NCBI RefSeq assembly: GCF_004005965.1
Contig: NZ_SACY01000004.1
Span: forward strand, 1-64,000
Direction: 5' to 3'
Length of the DNA: 64,000 nt
Source of the DNA: Sandaracinomonas limnophila
Lineage (GTDB): Bacteria > Bacteroidota > Bacteroidia > Cytophagales > Spirosomataceae
Shown: positions 16,449 to 25,655 of the stretch, piece by piece
Numbering within the stretch: position 1 is the stretch's first letter
Layout of the letters: each line of letters opens with the position of its first letter
Position numbers and translations under genes: made by a program
The notes under the pieces: model-generated
Told to the model about the DNA's origin: nothing
The model's input: only the letters and a program-made list of their open reading frames with translations
The model's database searches: none

Positions 16449-17735
16449 TTAAATTGTTAAAGAACCTGCTAAAAGGGCAAAAATTGTCATCACAACACTG
16501 GTCCCAACCGCCCATAAAAAGGTATTTTTTTGATGTTCGCCTAATTCAACTTTCGTTAAGCTGATCAACAAAAAAGTTGAAGCGGTTAGGGGTGAAATGG
16601 GAAATCCGACGGTCATTTGTCCCAACAAAGCAGCTCTTCCGATTTGCAAGGCATCCATTCCAAAACTTGAAACCGTTTTGGCTAAGACCGGCACCACGCC
16701 AAAATAATAGGCATCTGGGGTAAAAAGTAAACTTGCGGGTACGGAAGTAAGTGCCGTTAAGGTTGGAATCCAGTTGGCGTGTGCAGCAGGCACTGCCTCA
16801 ACCATGGCTGTGGCCATAGCCTCAATCATTTTAGACCCTGTCAAAATTCCAGAAAAAATTCCGGCCGCAAAAATCATCGATGAAACCGAAAAAATATTAG
16901 TTCCATGCGATTTCAAAACCTGACTTTGGGTCGACAAATTTGGAAAGTTAATAATTAAAGCCAACATAGCTCCCACCAAAAACAAAACTGGTGTTGGCCA
17001 GAAACCTTTAATCAATAGAAAAATCAGAGTGATGGTCAAAAGCGCATTGAACCAAATCAGGCGAGGACGCTTGAAATTTGGTTCAGCTTTTAAATCAACT
17101 TCCTCTCCGAAAAATTCTTGAATTCCTAAACGGGCTCTTTCTTTTTTACCCCAAAAATAAGCGACAAACAAAACCCATAAAATTCCTCCTAAAATGGGAA
17201 TTAAGTTAGGATTAAAAATATGTGTTGCATCCGTTTGAAGCGTTGAAATGGCACGTGCAGAAGTTCCAGACCATGGCACGAGATGAATGGGGCCCACAGC
17301 TAATGCTACAATGCCCGCTAAATACACTTTTTTAATTTGAAGTCGCTCGTAAAGTGGCAAAAATGCGGAAATCACAATCATAAAGGTTGCCGTTCCATCG
17401 CCATCCAAATGCACCAACATAGTTAGAATGGCTGTGCCCAAAATGACTTTTAATGGATCACCTCCTACGATTTTCAATAAGCGACGAATGACAGGATCAA
17501 ACAAACCGACATCCAACATAATCGCAAAATACAATACGGCAAATACCAACATAATACCCGTTGGAGCCACTTGCTTGATTCCATCCAACATCATCGGACC
17601 TAATTCTTTCACAGGAATACCCATGATCAGTGCAGAAGCAATTGGGATTAAGACCAAAGCTGTTATCACCGAAATCCGCTTGCTGATAATGGCAACTAAA
17701 AAAAATAGAATCGTTAAAAATCCTGCTATTGCCAT
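16449..17735 (-). CDS. CitMHS-family carboxylate transporter
   Basis: The 428-residue membrane protein has about 11-12 hydrophobic helices. It shows the CitMHS pattern, including LVHLDGDGTATFMIVIS in the first half, LVPWSGTSARA, and FPISPLTASTFLLIS in the second half. CitMHS transporters of Bacillus carry metal-citrate complexes into the cell with protons. Citrate is the default guess, but other di- or tricarboxylates are possible. It is joined by 1-nt gaps to an esterase gene upstream and to the AtuA gene downstream, so transporter and enzyme are co-expressed. Confidence 0.9.
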   Translation of the reverse strand: MAIAGFLTILFFLVAIISKRISVITALVLIPIASALIMGIPVKELGPMMLDGIKQVAPTGIMLVFAVLYFAIMLDVGLFDPVIRRLLKIVGGDPLKVILGTAILTMLVHLDGDGTATFMIVISAFLPLYERLQIKKVYLAGIVALAVGPIHLVPWSGTSARAISTLQTDATHIFNPNLIPILGGILWVLFVAYFWGKKERARLGIQEFFGEEVDLKAEPNFKRPRLIWFNALLTITLIFLLIKGFWPTPVLFLVGAMLALIINFPNLSTQSQVLKSHGTNIFSVSSMIFAAGIFSGILTGSKMIEAMATAMVEAVPAAHANWIPTLTALTSVPASLLFTPDAYYFGVVPVLAKTVSSFGMDALQIGRAALLGQMTVGFPISPLTASTFLLISLTKVELGEHQKNTFLWAVGTSVVMTIFALLAGSLTI

Positions 17736-17736
17736 A

Positions 17737-18756
17737 TCAGAATGTCAAATAATCATTGAAAAATGGTAGCAAATCATTTAAGACACGACCATCCTCAGTC
17801 CAAATTTTATTGCCATGGTCTCCAATGTATTCTTCCGCAAAATGGTTGATACCTAAATTTTCCAATCGCTGGCTCAACATCCCAATTTGAATAGGGAAAC
17901 GCTGTGAATCATTTCTTCCCCAATCTAATTTAATGGCCTTCATTTTGCGCAAATTGTCAGCATACTTGCCTACCATGTACACTGGCATATTGGCTTCCCA
18001 TTTTTCTAAAACCGATTGATTTACCTTCAATTGTCCGTTTTCATAAAAATAGGGGAAGTCGCATTGAAAAGGTTGCACATTTGGATTTGGCGACCATGCA
18101 CGCCCCACCGCAGTTAAAACTTTTGGATAGTAAGATTTATTCAATTCTTCTTGGGTTTTAATATTTCCCAATTCACGAAAAGAAGTAGAATTAGGTCCAA
18201 ATTCTTTAACAAATGCAAGCAAACCCGGACTCAAGGCATATATCGAACTGTACACCTCTGGATGCAACATACCCAATTTGAATGAGCCATAACCACCCAT
18301 GGAGTGGCCAGCAATTCCTCGAGAATCGCGATTTGCCAAAGTTCTGTAATGGGAATCCACATATTCCACCAATTCCTTTACCATGAAATCTTCCCAATTA
18401 CCTGTCAAGCTCGAATTACTGTAAAAACTACCATCAGCTAAGTTTTTATTATCTGCTTGAACTAATATAAAGGGTCTTATTTTCCCTTTTTCTATTCCTT
18501 TATCTAAAATGGAAAGCATTTGCGGTGTAATCACATCAGTTCCAAAAAAACCATGTAAGTAATAAATCACAGGGAATTTTTTAGTTGAATTTTCATAACC
18601 ATTTGGAAGGTAAATCGAAATATTACGATTAGGATTTTCACCACCTTTATTTATTAAAGCTTTGCTTTCTAAAATCACTCGTTCAACTCGGCCACCTTGA
18701 GCTAAGATTTGAAGGTTTGAAAAAAGAATCAAACCAAAAAGAATTATGTTTTTCAT
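17737..18756 (-). CDS. exported esterase of the esterase-D/CE1 type
   Basis: A signal peptide (first about 19 residues) precedes an alpha/beta-hydrolase domain of the putative-esterase family. INKGGENPNRNISIYLPNGYE opens the fold, YLHGFFG gives the oxyanion loop and GIAGHSMGGYGS the Ser nucleophile; the His is in IGDHGNKIW near the C-terminus. Family members remove acetyl, feruloyl or similar groups from polysaccharides. It lies directly upstream of the CitMHS gene. An AATAAACCTTTA element precedes the ATG. Confidence 0.85.
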   Translation of the reverse strand: MKNIILFGLILFSNLQILAQGGRVERVILESKALINKGGENPNRNISIYLPNGYENSTKKFPVIYYLHGFFGTDVITPQMLSILDKGIEKGKIRPFILVQADNKNLADGSFYSNSSLTGNWEDFMVKELVEYVDSHYRTLANRDSRGIAGHSMGGYGSFKLGMLHPEVYSSIYALSPGLLAFVKEFGPNSTSFRELGNIKTQEELNKSYYPKVLTAVGRAWSPNPNVQPFQCDFPYFYENGQLKVNQSVLEKWEANMPVYMVGKYADNLRKMKAIKLDWGRNDSQRFPIQIGMLSQRLENLGINHFAEEYIGDHGNKIWTEDGRVLNDLLPFFNDYLTF

Positions 18757-18777
18757 TTTAAAGGTTTATTGTTCATA

Positions 18778-19059
18778 TTAAAAAAACTTTTTTAATAACT
18801 TCTGATATTTTTTCCACTCATCCTCGTCTAACAAATATTTGACAGTTGGTCCTTGGTCTACTGTAATTAGTAAGTTCGCATTTTTTAATTCCTTTAAATG
18901 CTGCGAAATTGTACTCTGAGCCAATGGAATAATTTTCTCGAAATCCTGAAAAGTCGAAACTTTTTGTTTTACCAATAATTTAATTATTTCAACCCTTGCA
19001 GGATGAGCAAGTGCCTTTGAATAATTAGCCAATAATTTCGACTTTTGTGATAGCGACAT
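18778..19059 (-). CDS. ArsR-family transcriptional regulator
   Basis: The 93-residue protein is a winged helix-turn-helix of the ArsR type: ALAHPARVEIIKLL, then LAQSTISQHLKELKNANLL as the recognition helix. No Cys pair for metal sensing (CxC type) is present, so it is probably not a metal sensor. The ATG at 19059 lies one nucleotide after the preceding stop (TAA-A-ATG) and is preferred over an ATG 24 nt upstream. Its place inside the esterase-CitMHS-AtuA operon suggests it controls that operon. Confidence 0.87.
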   Translation of the reverse strand: MSLSQKSKLLANYSKALAHPARVEIIKLLVKQKVSTFQDFEKIIPLAQSTISQHLKELKNANLLITVDQGPTVKYLLDEDEWKKYQKLLKKFF

Positions 19060-19060
19060 T

Positions 19061-20191
19061 TTACTTAAATAACTTCGGTGCAAACTCCTCTAAATTATGT
19101 CGCCAAGTAATAAATGTATGTCCGGCATCATAATTTGCTTTTTCATATTTAATACCGAATTTATCAAATAAGGCATTACAATTCAAACCATTTTGGTAGG
19201 CAATATCTTTTTGACCTCCCATGCAGATCCAAAATAATTTCAATTTATTAATTTCTGGATTGCGTAAAGCATCTGCATATTTTTCTTCCAAAAGTTTAAT
19301 TTGTGGTGGAAAATAGCCCGTACTTAATGGCAATACATACCCAAATCTTTGTGGACTAAAAAGCGCCATGTTCATCGCTTGCAAACCACCCATTGATAAT
19401 CCTGCGTAAGCCGTATGATATCTGTCGGTCAAGGCTCTGAATTTTTCTGCTACCAAGGGCATAATTTCATCAAACATTTGTTTGTAATAAGGATCTTCAT
19501 CAATACCTGGATTCATGAAAAATCCAGCTCCAGGGTGTCCCATGGGCATCACAACAATCATAGGAACAGCTTTTCGAGCAGCATATAAATTGTCCATGAT
19601 AAAATTTGCACGACCTACTGTTGACCAAGAGGCATCATTATCTCCTCCTCCGTGTTGAAGATATAAGACCGGCAATTTGCCTTTCATTTTCTCATATCCA
19701 GGTGGAGTGTACACATGAAATCGTGTCATTTTACCTGTCACCTTTGAGAAAAACCAAACTTTTTGCAAATTTCCATGCGGCACATTTTGGATAGATGCGT
19801 AGGCCGATTCAGGTCCAGAAACTTCAAAATAATTAGAATAACCATTTTCACCTTCCTTCAGCAACACATTTTTTGGATCTAATGTTTTCACTCCATCAAC
19901 CACAAAATCATACGAATAGACATCAGGAGTTACAGCATCAGAGGTGTAGGACCACACCCCAATGTCATTTTTCACCAGTTGAATAGGCTTGTATTCCTTT
20001 AAAAAATCACCCGACAAAGTCACTTGACTTGCCTTTGGCGCATAAATACTAAACATTACTCGACCATCTTTCAAAACCTTCGTCGAATTCAGCGTATCAT
20101 TCGGCGTCGGCGCTGGCCGTGGCGGCTGTGCATTAACTACAAATGCAACCAATGCCGCTAAAAAAAATAAAACTAAATTAATCTTTTTCAT
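19061..20191 (-). CDS. exported esterase with N-terminal E-set domain
   Basis: After the signal peptide (MKKINLVLFFLAALVAFVVNA) comes an early-set Ig-like domain (about 35-120) of the type found before enterochelin-esterase and CE1 domains. The esterase domain follows, with LPVLYLQHGGGDNDASW and the nucleophile elbow AGLSMGGLQ; GHTFITW supplies the His. It closely parallels the gene at 58733. Start chosen at 20191, because the seven codons before it are made of the ATGAATT repeat. It is the first gene of the operon with the ArsR regulator. Confidence 0.87.
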   Translation of the reverse strand: MKKINLVLFFLAALVAFVVNAQPPRPAPTPNDTLNSTKVLKDGRVMFSIYAPKASQVTLSGDFLKEYKPIQLVKNDIGVWSYTSDAVTPDVYSYDFVVDGVKTLDPKNVLLKEGENGYSNYFEVSGPESAYASIQNVPHGNLQKVWFFSKVTGKMTRFHVYTPPGYEKMKGKLPVLYLQHGGGDNDASWSTVGRANFIMDNLYAARKAVPMIVVMPMGHPGAGFFMNPGIDEDPYYKQMFDEIMPLVAEKFRALTDRYHTAYAGLSMGGLQAMNMALFSPQRFGYVLPLSTGYFPPQIKLLEEKYADALRNPEINKLKLFWICMGGQKDIAYQNGLNCNALFDKFGIKYEKANYDAGHTFITWRHNLEEFAPKLFK

Positions 20192-20200
20192 AAACCTTAA

Positions 20201-20281
20201 TTCATAATTCATAATTCATAACCCATCCTTCGACAAGCACAGGAACCTAATTAACAATTTACCATTAACAATTAACAATTA
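20201..20281. repeat. two short 7-bp tandem arrays and a REP-like segment
   Basis: Three copies of TTCATAA-type units (about 20201-20222) are followed by CCTTCGACAAGCACAGG (20227-20243), a REP-like sequence also seen near 43865. TTAACAA/CAATTAA units (about 20251-20281) then run into the stop of the carboxylesterase gene. No inverted partner arm is seen for either array here. The segment separates two minus-strand genes. Confidence 0.7.
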
Positions 20282-21925
20282 TAACGCCGCTCTTCCAACT
20301 CCATCTGGATTATTCACCAATTGACACACATCATCCAATATCATTGTTTCTCCATTTTCAGTTGAATAAGGTTTCCAATTTGGCAATCCTCCACCATTTG
20401 GGTTTCCAGTTTTGATGAAATTCAAGAAAGATTTAGCCATTTTAGTAGATAAAGCTTTCGGCCTTTTACCCCCACCAGTATGTGTCAGCATTAAATCGGT
20501 ATTGTAAAACCAAAAACAAATATCATCGCAATGGAATGCACGCATTCGATTATCGAAAAGTGGTGGCTGCCAGCCGAACCAAGAAACGTAAACAGGAGCT
20601 TTCTTTTGGCCAGCTTTTGCATTAGCAGCGGCAATCGCATTTTTACGATTAGACACTATCATTGCCCATAATTCAATAGGACGAGCCTTGGGGAAATTCT
20701 TATGATAAGCCTCCACAATTTTGGCTGAATCCGCACCAAAACGTGCCTTAATTTTCTCCACAACCCCATCTAAAGTAATGCTTTCTAAACTTGCATCTGT
20801 GCGATTTGGATTCATTTCATGGAATGTTGTATTGATGATTAATGGAATATCTGCTGAAAAATGGTTGGGATCACTAAAAAACGGTTGATCCAAAAGATCC
20901 ACACCATCTGAAACTGGTGCATAACCCACACGAATCACATTCATCCGCTTGGCTTCATCTGCTAACTTTTCGGTTGCTCTATTTGCGATATCGATGTATT
21001 GTCGCCATGGAATTTGTTGTAACTTATCAATTTCTCCAGGCTTTAATCCTGCTTCCACCAAGATTTGAGCCCCCAATTTTTGCGAATATTCTTTGCTATT
21101 TCCAATCAAGGAACTGCCACTAAGTGCAACTGCCTTATGAAACAATCCTTTTGCGGCAGGCATGTTCATTAGAGTTGTTACTTTTGCACCACCACCCGAC
21201 TGACCAATAATTGTCACATTACTTGCATCTCCACCAAAATTGGCAATATTATCTTTTACCCATTGCAAAGCTGCAACCATGTCTAAAGAGCCCACATTTC
21301 CTGAACTTGGATGCCCCCCTACCGTGGCTAAATTAGAAAATCCAAAGGGTCCCAAACGGTGATTAATGGACACAAAAACGATATTTCCTAAACGAGCTAA
21401 ATTTTCTCCATGATAGCCATCTTGTTCGATTGCATTTCCATTGGTGAAACCACCCCCATGCAACCAAACCACTACTGGTCTTTTGGACGAATCAATTAAA
21501 GGCGTCCACACGTTCAATTTCAAACAATCTTCCGACACATCATCATAATTCCAATGATCCACAAAAGAAGCTACCACATTTGCATAGCGCTTTTCCATAA
21601 TTTGAGGAGCGGTATTTCCCCACCAAAAACAATTTTTGGTATCAGTCCAGGCTTCTGGTTTTTGGGGAGGCATGAATCTGTTCTTCCCAGCGGTATCAGC
21701 TCCATAAGGAATCCCTAAAAAGGTTTGAATACCACGTAATTTAAATCCACGCACTTTCCCATATTGGGTATTGGCCAATGATAAATTATCTCCCACAAAA
21801 AGTACTTGTCCATCATCTGTAGTTGATTTTGCCGAAGTATCAGCTAAGGCAGTTTGAGATCCTATTCCCAAGGCAGCAGCACCCAATCCAAATGATTGGA
21901 TAAAATTTCTTCTATTCGATTTCAT
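20279..21925 (-). CDS. Tat-exported type-B carboxylesterase
   Basis: The 548-residue protein starts MKSNRRNFIQSFGLGAAALG, with a twin-arginine signal. The rest is a carboxylesterase/lipase family domain: VVVWLHGGGFTNGNAIEQDG (oxyanion hole), ASNVTIIGQSGGGAKVTTLM (nucleophile Ser in GQSGG) and DDICFWFYN near the C-terminus, which carries the region of the catalytic His. The enzyme is likely periplasmic and hydrolyses esters of unknown nature. Two AAACCTATT-like elements precede the start. It could be transcribed with the downstream esterase operon, but 87 nt containing repeats separates them. Confidence 0.88.
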   Translation of the reverse strand: MKSNRRNFIQSFGLGAAALGIGSQTALADTSAKSTTDDGQVLFVGDNLSLANTQYGKVRGFKLRGIQTFLGIPYGADTAGKNRFMPPQKPEAWTDTKNCFWWGNTAPQIMEKRYANVVASFVDHWNYDDVSEDCLKLNVWTPLIDSSKRPVVVWLHGGGFTNGNAIEQDGYHGENLARLGNIVFVSINHRLGPFGFSNLATVGGHPSSGNVGSLDMVAALQWVKDNIANFGGDASNVTIIGQSGGGAKVTTLMNMPAAKGLFHKAVALSGSSLIGNSKEYSQKLGAQILVEAGLKPGEIDKLQQIPWRQYIDIANRATEKLADEAKRMNVIRVGYAPVSDGVDLLDQPFFSDPNHFSADIPLIINTTFHEMNPNRTDASLESITLDGVVEKIKARFGADSAKIVEAYHKNFPKARPIELWAMIVSNRKNAIAAANAKAGQKKAPVYVSWFGWQPPLFDNRMRAFHCDDICFWFYNTDLMLTHTGGGKRPKALSTKMAKSFLNFIKTGNPNGGGLPNWKPYSTENGETMILDDVCQLVNNPDGVGRAAL

Positions 21926-22008
21926 AGGTTTATTTAATAGGTTTGGTTATAAAGTTACAAGAAAATTTGAATCATCCACTACTATTGTATCATGATGAGA
22001 CAAAAGCC

Positions 22009-22656
22009 TTAGAGCAGGGCTTTTATTTCCTTGTATTCTAAAATTTGTTGGCCAATGCCTTGTTTCAAGGATTGTTGAATCATGGCCTTCGCTACCTCCT
22101 TTCCTAAAATAGGTTTATAGGATCCAGGAATTAAAAAAGCCAAAGCGCCCATGAGTCCCTGAAAAATGCGTTCCATCAATCGAAATTCTTTTCGATTACC
22201 CATTAAAAGGGAAGGTCTAAAAATAGAGAAAGACTCAAAATCTAATTTCGAAATAGCCTCCTCTAGCTCCCACTTCATCTTTAAGTAGTAGCCTTTTGCA
22301 TTGGGGCTTGTACCAACAGAGGAAACCAGTAAAAGATGTTTTACTCCCAGCTCCTTGGCAATTTTAGCAAATTCAAATGGGATCTCTACATCCACCCAAT
22401 GGTATAATTTAAGATCGCCTTTTACTTGTTTAAAGGTGGTACCCATGCAAGAAAAAACGACTTCTACACCTTTTAATTTATCTTTAATTAAATCCCAATT
22501 GCTAAAATCTACAAGTACATTTTCCACAGTTGCTGGACAATTTTCCAATGGTTTTCTGGTAAAAGCAACAATTTTTGATGCTTCTGTAAATTGTTCAAGA
22601 ATAAAGTTTCCAATGAATCCTGTTCCTCCGATAATTGCTACTTTTTTATTGTTCAA
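22009..22656 (-). CDS. NAD(P)-binding oxidoreductase of the TIP30/epimerase-like type
   Basis: The protein opens with KKVAIIGGTGFIGNFILEQF, a Rossmann GGTGFIG motif. The rest follows the HTATIP2/TIP30-like atypical SDR pattern, including VEVVFSCMGTTFKQ and LLLVSSVGTSPNAKGYYLKMK, where the YxxxK catalytic pair is retained as YYLKMK. An ATG at 22710 is also open, but a perfect -7 box (TATCTTTG) lies downstream of it. I therefore place the start at the TTG at 22656, giving 215 residues. The substrate is unknown. The gene is divergent from the haem protein gene at 22792. Confidence 0.75.
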   Translation of the reverse strand: MNNKKVAIIGGTGFIGNFILEQFTEASKIVAFTRKPLENCPATVENVLVDFSNWDLIKDKLKGVEVVFSCMGTTFKQVKGDLKLYHWVDVEIPFEFAKIAKELGVKHLLLVSSVGTSPNAKGYYLKMKWELEEAISKLDFESFSIFRPSLLMGNRKEFRLMERIFQGLMGALAFLIPGSYKPILGKEVAKAMIQQSLKQGIGQQILEYKEIKALL

Positions 22657-22677
22657 TGTGTCTTGCTTTATGTGGGT

Positions 22678-22710
22678 CAAAGATAGGAATGCATTTGCAA
22701 TTGGTCTCAA
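22678..22710 (-). promoter_or_regulatory. promoter of the NAD(P)-binding protein gene
   Basis: On the minus strand TATCTTTG (22678-22685) matches TAnnTTTG exactly, with TTG (22708-22710) 22 nt upstream. Transcription would begin near 22672, downstream of the longer reading frame's ATG. This decides the start codon in favour of the TTG at 22656. Confidence 0.5.
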
Positions 22711-22791
22711 TATTTTACACCTTTATCGCAAAATAATATAATTTTAATTTTAACCTATAATTTAGGTCATTCAACCTAAACCTATTTACAC

Positions 22792-25578
22792 ATGAAAATG
22801 AAGCCGACCTTAGGTATTGGCCTACTTGGACTCGTAGCATTCGGACTTACCGCATCTCTTTCTGGTAGTTTTTCTTCCAATAGTTTAATACATGACATTA
22901 TTAATGCCCAACAAGCAGATACAACTAAAAAAATAAAATTACCTGCAGATGCAGACCCAAACTCAGATGACTGGAAGGGCATTGACTTGTCCGAAAAACC
23001 TCCCATTCAGCCCTTGAGTCCACAAGAGGAAGCAAAATTATTTCAATTGCCTCCAGGCTATAAAATAGAACCCGTTTTAACAGAACCTGCTATTCAACAA
23101 CCAGGCGAAATTGTATTCGATAACGACGGCAGAATGTATGTTTTGGAATTACGTTCCTACATGCTGGATGCAGATTCAAAAAATGAATTGGAACCCACCA
23201 GCAGAATTTCCCGCTGGGAGGATAAAAACAATGATGGAGTTTATGAATCGGGAACTACGTTTGTTGATAAGTTAATCTTCCCGCGCTTTGTATTGCCTTA
23301 TGGCAAAAATGCCATATTGACTATGGAGTCGGATCAAGACAATGTGTACAAATACACTGATACCAATGGCGACGGAAAATCCGACAAAAAGGAGCTGTTT
23401 ACCAATAAATACGGTAGATCTGGAAACGTAGAACACCAACAAGCCTTTTTGTATAGAGGCATGGACAACTGGTTGTATTCCACTGTCAATGCCTTCCGTA
23501 TGCGTGAAACTCCCAATGGAATTATTCGCGAAAAAACAGGCTCCAATAGAGCACAATGGGGTATTGCACACGATTTAGAGGGTAAATTGTGGTTCCAAGG
23601 AGGCGCTTCAGGTGTTCCTTCGTATTTCCAATTCCCTATCCATTATGGAAACTTTGACTACAAAGATGAGTTGGCAAAAGGCTTTACAACTCCATGGGGC
23701 GCTCCTGTAAAAATTGCCGACATGCAAGGCGGAATGGATGAGGTGCGTCAACCGGATGGTTCCTTGAATCGTGTTACTGGATCAGCTGGAAATGAAATTT
23801 ACAAGGGAGATAGATTACCTAAAGATTTGGTTGGCCAATTATTTTATGGAGAACCCGTAGCACGAATTGTTCGACAAATTAATCCGGTTGTGAAAGAAGG
23901 GTTAACCACTTTAAATAATGTTTACCAAGACCAAAAATCTGAATTTTTGAGAAGTACTGATCCATTATTTAGACCAGTAGACATGGCCACTGCACCCGAT
24001 GGTTCTTTATATGTAGTAGATATGTACCATGGTATCATTCAAGAAGGCCAATGGACGCCAAAGGGTAGTTATTTACGTACTAAAATTGAACAATACCAAT
24101 TAGACAAAGTAGTTGGACTAGGTAGAATTTGGCGAATCACTCACGATTCAAAATCGCGTGATATTAAAAAGCCAAACATGTATTCTGCTACTCCAGCTCA
24201 ATTAGTAGCCTATTTAAATCATCCCAATGGTTGGTGGAGAGATGCGGCACAACAAGAATTAGTAGCGAGAAAATCGAAATCGGTCATTCCTGCCTTGAAT
24301 CAAATGGCTCTAAGCAACAAAAATTTGTATGCTCGCATACATGCCATTTGGACATTAGAAGGAATTGATGGATTAAAATCTGCTACAGTAACGCAATTAA
24401 TGAAAGACTCGAATCCTAAAATTCGTATACAAGCCATGCGAGCTGGAGAAACTTTGGTAAAGAATGGCGACAAATCTTTGGAGTCAAATTATGTTGCCTT
24501 ATTAGGAGATAAAGATGATGAGGTGGCCGTTCAGGCAATGTTGAGCAATAAGTTTTTGAAAATCCCTGATTTAGAAAAGAACATCAAACAAACGATGGAG
24601 AAAAACCCGATTGCTGGGGTTAAATTGGTGGGTGAACAAATCATAAATCCTCCTAAACCAAGAAACATGGGACCCTTTGGTTCACCTGAATTATCAAAAG
24701 AGCAAAAAGCAATTTTAGAACGAGGTGAATTAACATTTAACGAATTGTGCTCTCAATGTCATGGAAATACCGGAATGGGAAAAGATGCAGGAGGCGGAAA
24801 ATTATTGGCACCGGGCTTATCGGGCAATTCAAGAATCCAAGGACATCCAGAATATGCCATTCGAGTGGTTTTACACGGATTGGAAGGAGCTATTGAAAAC
24901 AAAACGTATACAGGCGGATTAATGGCCCCAATGAAAGACCAAAAAGATGAATGGGTTGCAGATGTTGTTTCCTTTATCCGAAATGGTTTATCGAATGATG
25001 CCTCTTTTGTGAGTCCTGCCCAGGTTGCATCCGTTCGTGCCAAAACCTCCAAGCAATCTGTAATGTACAAATATCCACAATTGGTAAAAGAAGTTCCTGA
25101 AGAAATTGCCTTGAGTTCTGATTGGAAAATTACAGCTAGTCATACCGCAAATACACGTGTAGGAGGTAATGTTTCCCCAAATACTGCGTTTACCTATGAA
25201 GGTTGGTCAACCGGTATTAATCAGGAAAAAGACATGTATTATCAAATCGAGTTCCCTAAAGAGGTTACTTTGTCGGAATTCTTGTTTGTTTCACCTTCGT
25301 CAATTAAAAGAGGCTGGCGACCTGACCCGAAATCACCTCCAACAAGCATTCCAATGATAACAACTTTCCCTAAGTCCTATGCTGTTTCCATTTCTAAAGA
25401 TGGACAAAACTGGGAGACTCTTTACGATAATTTAAAAGGAAGTGATGGTGAAAATACTGTCTATTTGCAACAGAAAAAATCAAAATACTTACGACTGCAA
25501 CTAAAAGAAACACCTCCAAAGGGCGAAAATGACTTACCTTGGGTCATGCGCTCTGTGAAGGTGTATGGATATAAGTAG
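22792..25578 (+). CDS. exported PVC-type haem-binding dehydrogenase-like protein
   Basis: The 928-residue protein begins with a signal peptide. Next is a beta-propeller of the membrane-bound/sorbosone-dehydrogenase-like type (about 85-440, from LPPGYKIEPVLTEPAIQQPG onward), then helical HEAT-like repeats (about 455-600). A c-type cytochrome domain follows, with C653-S-Q-C-H657 as the haem site. The C-terminal part (about 780-928) is a discoidin-like beta-sandwich. The arrangement is usual for Planctomycete- and Bacteroidota-type sugar- or polymer-associated oxidoreductases, whose substrates are mostly unknown. It probably acts in the periplasm, or extracellularly bound to polysaccharide. It carries the TAAACCTATTTA element 4 nt before the ATG. 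Confidence 0.85.
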   Translation: MKMKPTLGIGLLGLVAFGLTASLSGSFSSNSLIHDIINAQQADTTKKIKLPADADPNSDDWKGIDLSEKPPIQPLSPQEEAKLFQLPPGYKIEPVLTEPAIQQPGEIVFDNDGRMYVLELRSYMLDADSKNELEPTSRISRWEDKNNDGVYESGTTFVDKLIFPRFVLPYGKNAILTMESDQDNVYKYTDTNGDGKSDKKELFTNKYGRSGNVEHQQAFLYRGMDNWLYSTVNAFRMRETPNGIIREKTGSNRAQWGIAHDLEGKLWFQGGASGVPSYFQFPIHYGNFDYKDELAKGFTTPWGAPVKIADMQGGMDEVRQPDGSLNRVTGSAGNEIYKGDRLPKDLVGQLFYGEPVARIVRQINPVVKEGLTTLNNVYQDQKSEFLRSTDPLFRPVDMATAPDGSLYVVDMYHGIIQEGQWTPKGSYLRTKIEQYQLDKVVGLGRIWRITHDSKSRDIKKPNMYSATPAQLVAYLNHPNGWWRDAAQQELVARKSKSVIPALNQMALSNKNLYARIHAIWTLEGIDGLKSATVTQLMKDSNPKIRIQAMRAGETLVKNGDKSLESNYVALLGDKDDEVAVQAMLSNKFLKIPDLEKNIKQTMEKNPIAGVKLVGEQIINPPKPRNMGPFGSPELSKEQKAILERGELTFNELCSQCHGNTGMGKDAGGGKLLAPGLSGNSRIQGHPEYAIRVVLHGLEGAIENKTYTGGLMAPMKDQKDEWVADVVSFIRNGLSNDASFVSPAQVASVRAKTSKQSVMYKYPQLVKEVPEEIALSSDWKITASHTANTRVGGNVSPNTAFTYEGWSTGINQEKDMYYQIEFPKEVTLSEFLFVSPSSIKRGWRPDPKSPPTSIPMITTFPKSYAVSISKDGQNWETLYDNLKGSDGENTVYLQQKKSKYLRLQLKETPPKGENDLPWVMRSVKVYGYK

Positions 25579-25653
25579 TTATGAGTTATGAGTTATGAAA
25601 CAAGAGGGTAAATTTGTTAATAAGAATAAACCCATAACTCATAACCCATAACA
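25578..25653. repeat. inverted pair of TTATGAG 7-bp repeats
   Basis: GTTATGA units start right at the stop codon of the haem protein gene. Their reverse complement (CATAACTCATAACCCATAAC) lies 35 nt further on, next to the stop of the convergent amidohydrolase gene. The pair can form a hairpin serving both gene ends. Confidence 0.85.
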
Positions 25654-25655
25654 CC

